From Folioceros fuciformis (lineage: Eukaryota; Anthocerotophyta; Anthocerotopsida; Anthocerotales), in assembly GCA_049999805.1 (NCBI GenBank), contig JBNGIO010006317.1:61311-97314 (forward strand): a stretch of DNA of 36,004 nucleotides, in the 5' to 3' direction. Shown here one piece after another: positions 29,714 through 36,004 of the stretch. How positions within the stretch are numbered: the stretch's first letter is position 1; the number at the start of each line of letters is the position of its first letter. Position numbers and translations under genes: made by a program. Below the pieces are notes generated by a model, which saw nothing but the letters and a program-made list of their open reading frames with translations, was not told where the DNA came from and ran no database searches.

Positions 29714-31050
29714 CTACTTACCAATGCCAAGATCCAAACGAAAACGAGCGAACTTTGCCCCGCTGAGCGCCTTGGTGAAGATATCCGACACCATCTCCTC
29801 GGTGCGGAGGTATAAGATATGAATCACGCCTTTGTCAACTAAATCGCGTACATAATGAAAGTGTATGGGAATGTGCTTAGTGCGAGGGTGAAAACCAGGT
29901 CGATGAGCACGAGCAATTGAGCTCGTGTTGTCAACAAAAACTTGGATAAGTTTCCCCGTGACTATGCCAATATCTGCAAGAAGTTGTTTGAACCATGAGA
30001 TGTCAGCTCCGCCAATGGATAGGGCAATGTATTCGGCCTCGGCCGAGGAGCGTGCGACAACCGATTGTTTCTTGCTGAGCCATCCGACGGCTCCTCGACA
30101 TAGCATGTAACAACATCATGTGGTAGATTGGGAATCCTTGTTGGTGCCCCAACTGGCATCAGTGTAAATCTGAAGATCTGTTGCAAAGCCATTTCCATCA
30201 TAGGTAATGCCTTGAAGATACCGTAGAATCTGCTTTGTAAGCTGCCAATAGGTTGTGGTGTAGCATCCGGAGAATTGACTGAGCGTAATCACTGCATAAC
30301 ACAGATCTGGACGGGTGCTAACCATAAGGTACATTAGGCTGCCAATGAGGGCCCAGAAGGGAACGTCCTCCGGAATAGGGTTCTTAGAAAAGTCGGTCTC
30401 AAACAAGCAAAGTTTAGGTTCCATGGGGGAACTTATGAGCTTGCAGTTGTGCATATCGAACTTTTTCAGAATACGAGAAGCAAACCTGGACTGGCTGATG
30501 TGAATCGTCCGCTTCTGTCTATCCCTGTATATATGCATACCTAGAAAGAAAGTTGCCTCTCCAAGATCACTCATCCAGAAACTCATCGCCAATTGTCGCT
30601 TAACCTCTTGGATTTCAAACAAGTTGTTCCCGAAAAGGAGAGCATCGTCCACATACAAGACGAGTACCAGGTGAACATCACCAACCTTCTTAATGTAGAC
30701 GTTCAAGTCGACGGAAGATGTTGTAAACCCCAAAAGCTTTATGGCGTTATCGCATCTCATAAACCACCGTAAGGTGGATTGCTTACCGTAAATGGACCGA
30801 AGAAGTTTGCACACCTTATCCTCCATGCCGGAAACCTCGAAACTTGGAGGTTGCTGCATATAGATTTCTTTGACTGACTCACCGTAAAGGAATGCAGTCG
30901 TAACGTCCAAATGATGTATGTGCCAGTCCTGCTTTGCCGCCACGGCAAATAAGGTTCGCAAGCTGTTCATGCGAACTACCGGGGAGAAGGTCTCCTCGTA
31001 GTCCAGCCCTTTCACTTGAGTGAAACCGCGAGCCACTAATCGGGAGTCGG
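29714..31050 (-). pseudogene. Copia element 3: RT and RNase H, 5'-truncated
   Basis: From about 31050 the minus strand reads LVARGFTQVKGLDYEETFSP, DVTTAFLYG, the intact active site LYVDDALLFG, STRPDLCYAV and TDASWGT; then one TGA at about 30110, and RNase H continues as VARSSAEAEY and FHPRTKHIPIHFHYVRDLV to the stop at 29714. Everything upstream of RT (gag, protease, integrase) is missing; homology ends at 31050, where element 4 begins on the other strand. With one stop in about 1.3 kb, it decayed less than element 1. Confidence 0.85.
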
Positions 31051-31064
31051 CTAAATCAATAATG

Positions 31065-33262
31065 AAGGTGGCTGGCCTGTCCAGAGGCTACTGGGGAGAA
31101 GCTGCAGCAGCAGTAGTGTAACTCCGAAACCGTCTACCCACAAAGGCCTTCATGGAGCTACACCTTTTGAGGGGTGGACATCTCACAAGCCTCAAATCTC
31201 ACATCTTCGAATATTTGGTGCACCTACATATGCGCACTTATCCGAAGACCAGAGGGTGAAGCTAGATTACAAGGCTCGTAAGTATGTCTTTGTGGGGTAT
31301 ACAGAAGGCATAAAAGGGTACAAACTCTTTGACCCCATCACTCGCACTACAACCCACTGCCGCAGTGTTACCTTTCACGAGCAGCTGTTGCTAGCCTCAC
31401 TTGAGCTTATTCCAGTAGACGCAGCGTCCTCCAGCCACATAGCACCCCAACCACAAGATGAGTTCGAACAGGGCAATTTCGAGTCCCTGAGGTTGCCACC
31501 TGCACCTACACCTGCACCTCCTGCTGGTGATCCAGAGGAGGAACCGAGCTCATTCCTGTCTGACGATGAGGATGAAGCCCCAAAAGCTGAAGAACCTCAA
31601 CTGGAAGAGCAAGAACCTGAACAGGAGGTCCCTACTCAAAGTCAGCAGCCATCTGAGCCTTCTGCCCCACAGCTTCAAAGGAGCACGAGGAGACACACCT
31701 CCTCTCCATCTGAGTGGGTAAATCCACCCTTCACTGCTTCCTCTTTCTTAGTGCAAGAGGATGTTGATCCAGAAGACTTAGGCGAGCCACTCTCCTACAA
31801 GGAAGCTATTCGCTCGCCGAAGCAGCAAAGTGGATTGAGGGCATCAATTCTGAGTACAAGTCCCTAGTAGACAATGGAACATGGGAGCTTGTTGACTTAC
31901 CAGCAGGCAGAAAACCAGTCACATGCAAATGGGTTTTCAAGAGGAAGCTAAACTCTGATGGAAGTGTCTCCCATTACAAAGCAAGACTGGTTGCAAGAGG
32001 GTATAGCCAAGTGGAAGGCTTGGACTACACCGAAAAATTCTCTCCAGTTGTATGTTCCACATCAATACACTCCTTGTTTGCTATCGCAGCACAACATGAT
32101 TATGCAATGGAGCATATGGATGTGAAGACAACCTTTCTCAATGGTACCTTGGAGGAGACCATCTACATGCGCCAATCGGAGGGCTTTGAAGATCCTAGAC
32201 ACCCAAACAAAGTGTGTAAGCTCATCAAAACTATATATGGGCTTAGGCAATCACCTAGGGCATGGTATAATAGAATAGATACTTATCTAAGGAAGTCAGG
32301 GATCGTGCAAAGCGAGGCTGATTCCAATGTGTACCTGTTGAGAGAGCAAGAGGGTGTAGTGTTTCTTGCTCTCCATGTGGATGATGCAGTGTTGATTGCC
32401 AGTAGTCCCAAGCTTATGTCAAAAGTCAAGAGAATACTTACCTCAGAATTTTCAATGATTGACCTAGGCAAGCTCACATGGTTCTTGGGCATTCAAATAG
32501 TCCAGGATCTGACTACACACATTGTGGCAATCCATCAGGCACAATATATTAATCACATTCTAGCTAGATTTAGAATGGTTGATTGCAAACCTGCACCAAC
32601 ACCATTGGATGTAGGGGAGAAACTTAGCTTAGAGCAATCTCCTAAAACAGAGGAAGAAAGGATACAAATGGACAAAGTCCCGTATAGATCAGCTGTTTGC
32701 ACTTTAATCTACTGTAGAAATTGGACCCGGCTAGACTTGTCACATGCAATGGGAGTCACTCCTCAATTCTTGACATGCTATGGAGCACCCCACTAGACAG
32801 CTGTGCAGCGGATTATTCGGTATCTAAAGAGTACTCCCAGACTTAGACTAATCTATAAGAAGAGGCCAGAAGCACTCACACTTACCTGCTTCTGTGATGC
32901 TGATTGGGCTTCGGACTCAAACACTCGTAAGTCAATCTCAGCAAACTGCTTGCTTCTGGGCTCCAATGAGTATGACTCAACTGTCATCTCTTGGTACCGT
33001 AAGAAACAGCAAGTTGTTGCATTGTCCTCAACCGAGGCTGAATATGTAGCAACTACATCAGCAGCACAGGATATTGTGCATGTCAGGGAGTTACTTGCAT
33101 CACTAGGACAAGAGCAAGCTGCACCCACATTGGTACTATGTGATAATCAATCAGCTATAGCACTTGCTCAAAACCCTATAATGCATGCTAGAACTAAGCA
33201 CATAGAAATAAAGCATCATTTTATAAGACAGGTCATACTTAATGATATATATATGACTCATA
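31065..33262 (+). pseudogene. Copia element 4: integrase end, RT, RNase H, truncated at both ends
   Basis: The plus strand starts in the late integrase (GYWGEAAAAV, then GATPFEGWTSHKPQISHLRIFG) with a TAA and a frameshift near 31110. A Pro/Glu-rich linker follows (31480-31700), then a frameshift near 31815, then RT: CKWVFKRKL, LVARGYSQVEGLDY, DVKTTFLNG and HVDDAVLI (both Asp kept; Tyr of YVDD is His). TAG at about 32794 stands where PHWTAVQR is expected (TGG to TAG). RNase H shows [16 protein letters not shown] and CDNQSAIAL and stops at 33265 after HHFIR. The end of RNase H, the 3' LTR and the front half are missing. Element 5 begins where it ends. Confidence 0.85.
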
Positions 33263-33491
33263 CTTAACTTCCTTCTTCGTAAAAAGGACCTGCTGAGAAC
33301 TTTTCTAAGGTAATCAGAAGAGCGGAAGCGTAGATTAGAAAAGTGTTAATTAGTACATAGGTTAGGGGCCCTTTTATAGGGTGCCCGGACACCCCTACGT
33401 AGGGGTGTGACTGTTCGCTTGGCTAGTTATGGTTAACCTAACTCGCCTGGCTATTTGCTCTAGCGTTATGTAACTCTTACTAATCTTAACA
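33255..33491 (-). repeat. 3' LTR of element 5, with TATA box and palindrome
   Basis: On the minus strand the LTR starts TGTTAAGATTAG at 33491, directly after the purine run CTTAAGAGAGAG (33503-33492). CCTATAAAAG at 33380-33371 is a strong TATA box. Immediately upstream of it (33408-33389) is a perfect 20-bp palindrome (half-site ACACCCCTAC). The far end is uncertain: TG at 33255 would give a canonical CA end (237 bp), but those bases also read as element 4 coding, so the end may lie some ten bases further right. Confidence 0.7.
33371..33408 (-). promoter_or_regulatory. Core promoter of the element 5 LTR
   Basis: TATA box CCTATAAAAG (33380-33371) with the 20-bp palindrome (33408-33389) about 8 bp upstream on the transcribed strand. 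Transcription would be expected to start some 25-35 bp beyond the TATA box, near 33340. The palindrome could bind a dimeric regulator; this is inference. Confidence 0.55.
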
Positions 33492-33610
33492 CTCTCTCTT
33501 AAGGGTAACATAACCTAGGCTAAGACTCCCTCTGTCGAAGGGGCAACTTCCGGTCTTCGATTGCCGGTGAGGTATGAGGCAAAGTCGATTAGCCCCATAT
33601 TCTGCATGTG

Positions 33611-36004
33611 CTAATAGTGCCGGGTCTTGGGCAGGCCCTTCGTCAGGATGTCGGCCAAGTTGTCCTCTGTTAGCACGTAGTTGGCTTCTACCACCTTGCG
33701 CTCGACCACATCCCGGATGTAGTGATGTTGGATCTCTATATGCTTTGTCCTGGCATGGAACTTGGGATTTGTGATCAAGGCCAGAGCTGACATGTTATCA
33801 CAATGGAGTGGCGTCGGCTGGTCTTGTCTCTGATCGATATCAGCTAAGAAGGCTCGCTCCCACTTGGCTTCCTTGGAGGCGTCGCTGAGCGACTTGCACT
33901 CTGCCTCCGTAGAAGAGAGCGCTATGGAGGTCTGCTTCTTGCAACTCCAATTCACAGCGGCTGAAGATAGCAGGAAACAGTGGGCGCTCAGGCTCTTCCT
34001 TGAATCTGGGTCAGACGCCCAGTCTGCATCTGTATAGCCGCTGAGAAGAAACTTGCCGATCCCTCCACTCTGGTACATCAGCCCATAGGTCAAGGTGCCC
34101 TTCAAGTAACGGAAAACTCTCTTGACTGCAGCCCAATGTGCCTTGCCAGGGTTCTCCAGGAACTGGGATACTGTGGAGACAGAATAATGGATGTCGGGCC
34201 TGGTCCAGCCACTAACGAAGAGAAGGCTTCCTACAGCATGGCGATAAGGGATCCCATGCATGTCCTTGGTCTCCTCTTCAGTCTGCGGGCACTGCTCAGT
34301 AGTGAGTTTTGTGCCTACAGCATAGGGTGTGGTGACGGGCCTGGCTTGGTCCAATTTGAACTTCCGTAGTATCTCATTGATGTACTTGTACTGATGGATG
34401 ATCAGCTTCCTTTCAGTTCTATTCCTCAAAATCTGGATTCCAAGGCAGAATTGAAGCTCCCCAATATCCTTCATCTCAAAACGGGAGCTCAAGAGCTGTT
34501 TGACTTCCGCTAGCAAGTCCAGGTTGTTAGTGGAAAGAATGAGGTCATCCACATACAGGGCAAGGATGACGAAATGGAGGCCTCGAGTCAAGGTGTAGAC
34601 GTTGCCGTCGGCCGCGCTCTGGACGAAGGAAATGCTGAGCAGGTAGATGTGCATAGTAATGTACCACACTCGCCCGCTCTGCTTGAGGCCATATATGCAC
34701 TTCCTTAGCCTGAGCACCTTGTGGGGGAACTCCTTGCTGACATAGCCCTCCGGCTGATCCATGTAGAGCTCCTCGTCCAAGGTGCCGTAGAGGTAGGCAG
34801 TCTTGACGTCCATTTGATGGAGCTCCAGGTCCAGCTCAGCTGCGAGGGCAAGCATAATCCGTATGGATTGTGCACGTACCACCGGGGAGAAAGTTTCTTG
34901 GTAGTCCAGGCCTTCGACCTGGGAGAATCCTCGAGCCACCAGCTGGGCCTTGAAACGAGCCACCTGTCCTTGGGCATCAAGCTTAAGCTTGAACATCCAC
35001 TTACAGGAGATGGGCTTCCTTCCAGGGGGCGGGTCGACAAGTTCCCAAGTCTTGTTTTGAAGCAGACTTTGGTACTCATCCTCCACTGCGATCCGCCACT
35101 GCGGGGACTCAGGTCCTGCTAGGGCTTGAGAAAGAGTGGTTGGTTCCTCTAGAAGGGCCGCGGGAGATGAGACCGCGGATAGGGAGCTGAAGGCTGTCCT
35201 GAAGTCAACGGACTGGTAGGGTGGCTCAATCCACTGAGATGGTGGCGCTTGATGCCGTGTGCTACGGCGAGGGCCGGGATTGGGGGCCTGAACAGTTGGC
35301 GCAGTCCCGTCATCAGCCAACACGGGCTCCGCAGGAGGCAGCTCCTCCAGGGCAGCTGGTGGCAATTCCTGGCCAAGGTTGTTAGCATCATCGCCAATAT
35401 GGGGCTGAACGACGGGAAGGGTACCAATAGGATCTTTAGGAGGTACGCCAGGGGCGGATGGCTCATTGTCCTCAGGGACTGGGCCATCGTCGGGGTTCTC
35501 CATGTAGCCTTGGTCACCGTCGTCGGTGGGGTACGCGCACACAGTGCCGGGGACGCCTGCCGCAGGGCTGTCGATCGACACATCTCCCTCTGAAGCTGGC
35601 TTGAATGGCTCCAAGAAGGTGACTGTGCACGCCAGAGTGATGTCATGCGTCCCCGGGTCAAAGAGTTTGTAGGCCTTGGAGCTCTCGCTGTAGCCCACGA
35701 AACTAAGCTTCTTTGCCCTATCATCCAACTTGCGTCGCTTCTCGGCAAGGATGTGAGCAAAGGCTGGCGAGCCGAATACCCGTAGATGCTGAATGCTGGG
35801 CTTGCGCTGCCAATATACCTCGTAGGGGGTACGGCCGAGAACTGAGCTTGTGATGACTCGGTTCAAGATATAGGTTGCTGCCACAATTGCCTCAGCCCAG
35901 AAGCCTTGTGGAAGTCCAGACCATAGCAGCATGCTCCTGGTCATGGATAAGAGCGTCTGGTTCTTGCGCTCCGCTACTCCATTCTGCTGTGGAGTGTAAG
36001 GTAC
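33611..36004 (-). CDS. Copia element 5 polyprotein, C-terminal 797 codons, intact, runs off the window
   Basis: An uninterrupted minus-strand frame enters at the right edge in integrase (PQQNGVAERKN, which holds the catalytic Glu) and ends at TAG 33613-33611. In order: integrase end (LPQGFWAEAI, TPYEVYW), a Pro/Asp/Glu-rich linker (about 35600-35230), RT from WRIAVEDEYQSL with CKWMFKLKL, LVARGFSQVEGLDY, DVKTAYLYG and intact LYVDDLILS, and RNase H with TDADWASD, LSSTEAE and CDNMSALAL, then [16 protein letters not shown]. All RT and RNase H catalytic acids are present. In contrast to elements 1-4 no stop or frameshift is found over 2.4 kb, so the copy is young or under recent selection. Gag and protease lie outside the window. 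Confidence 0.92.
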   Translation of the reverse strand, partial: VPYTPQQNGVAERKNQTLLSMTRSMLLWSGLPQGFWAEAIVAATYILNRVITSSVLGRTPYEVYWQRKPSIQHLRVFGSPAFAHILAEKRRKLDDRAKKLSFVGYSESSKAYKLFDPGTHDITLACTVTFLEPFKPASEGDVSIDSPAAGVPGTVCAYPTDDGDQGYMENPDDGPVPEDNEPSAPGVPPKDPIGTLPVVQPHIGDDANNLGQELPPAALEELPPAEPVLADDGTAPTVQAPNPGPRRSTRHQAPPSQWIEPPYQSVDFRTAFSSLSAVSSPAALLEEPTTLSQALAGPESPQWRIAVEDEYQSLLQNKTWELVDPPPGRKPISCKWMFKLKLDAQGQVARFKAQLVARGFSQVEGLDYQETFSPVVRAQSIRIMLALAAELDLELHQMDVKTAYLYGTLDEELYMDQPEGYVSKEFPHKVLRLRKCIYGLKQSGRVWYITMHIYLLSISFVQSAADGNVYTLTRGLHFVILALYVDDLILSTNNLDLLAEVKQLLSSRFEMKDIGELQFCLGIQILRNRTERKLIIHQYKYINEILRKFKLDQARPVTTPYAVGTKLTTEQCPQTEEETKDMHGIPYRHAVGSLLFVSGWTRPDIHYSVSTVSQFLENPGKAHWAAVKRVFRYLKGTLTYGLMYQSGGIGKFLLSGYTDADWASDPDSRKSLSAHCFLLSSAAVNWSCKKQTSIALSSTEAECKSLSDASKEAKWERAFLADIDQRQDQPTPLHCDNMSALALITNPKFHARTKHIEIQHHYIRDVVERKVVEANYVLTEDNLADILTKGLPKTRHY

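Overview
This window looks like plant nuclear DNA. All five retroelements are Ty1/copia type, and the two with a visible 5' end carry a primer-binding site resembling the usual plant one (TGGTATCAGAGC). One decayed gene encodes a trihelix (GT-type Myb/SANT) domain, known from land plants. Genes are split by short GT-AG introns. I cannot name the species or the plant lineage. I see no rRNA, tRNA, CRISPR or bacterial operon structure.

Layout. 0-2.1 kb: a broken trihelix gene and a small repetitive reading frame, both on the minus strand. 2.35-3.38 kb: copy A, a decayed member of an ankyrin-like gene family. 3.38-13.1 kb: a nest of two copia elements. Element 2 cut into copy A, and the 7.85 kb element 1 then cut into the LTR of element 2. 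13.1-16.9 kb: no recognisable gene, but a degenerate hairpin repeat and a run of three different tandem repeats. 16.9-28 kb: the rest of the ankyrin-like family, all on the minus strand (B, F, C, D, E from left to right). 28.4-28.7 kb: an assembly gap of 100 N beside a 32-bp minisatellite. 28.7-36 kb: pieces of three more copia elements. Element 3 (minus) and element 4 (plus) meet head to head, and element 5 (minus) lies against or inside the end of element 4 and has an unbroken reading frame that runs off the window.

The main subject of interest is the ankyrin-like family. Copies B, C and D keep open frames across the same two introns in the same phases (1 and 0). Copies A, F and E are relics. 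C would encode about 1004 residues, D about 559, B about 431. C and D start with MGN plus Cys (predicted lipid-anchored N-terminus), followed by a 16-residue repeat tract (23 units in C, 5 in D), then a region I do not recognise that grades into ankyrin-like repeats. C and D also share about 0.65 kb of upstream sequence, so they arose by tandem duplication of a whole gene. The function is unknown; a membrane-tethered scaffold is only an inference.

The retroelements show repeated insertion into one place. Element 1 is dead: it has stop codons, frameshifts and lost catalytic residues. Elements 2, 3 and 4 are fragments. Element 5 is the only one that looks recently active.
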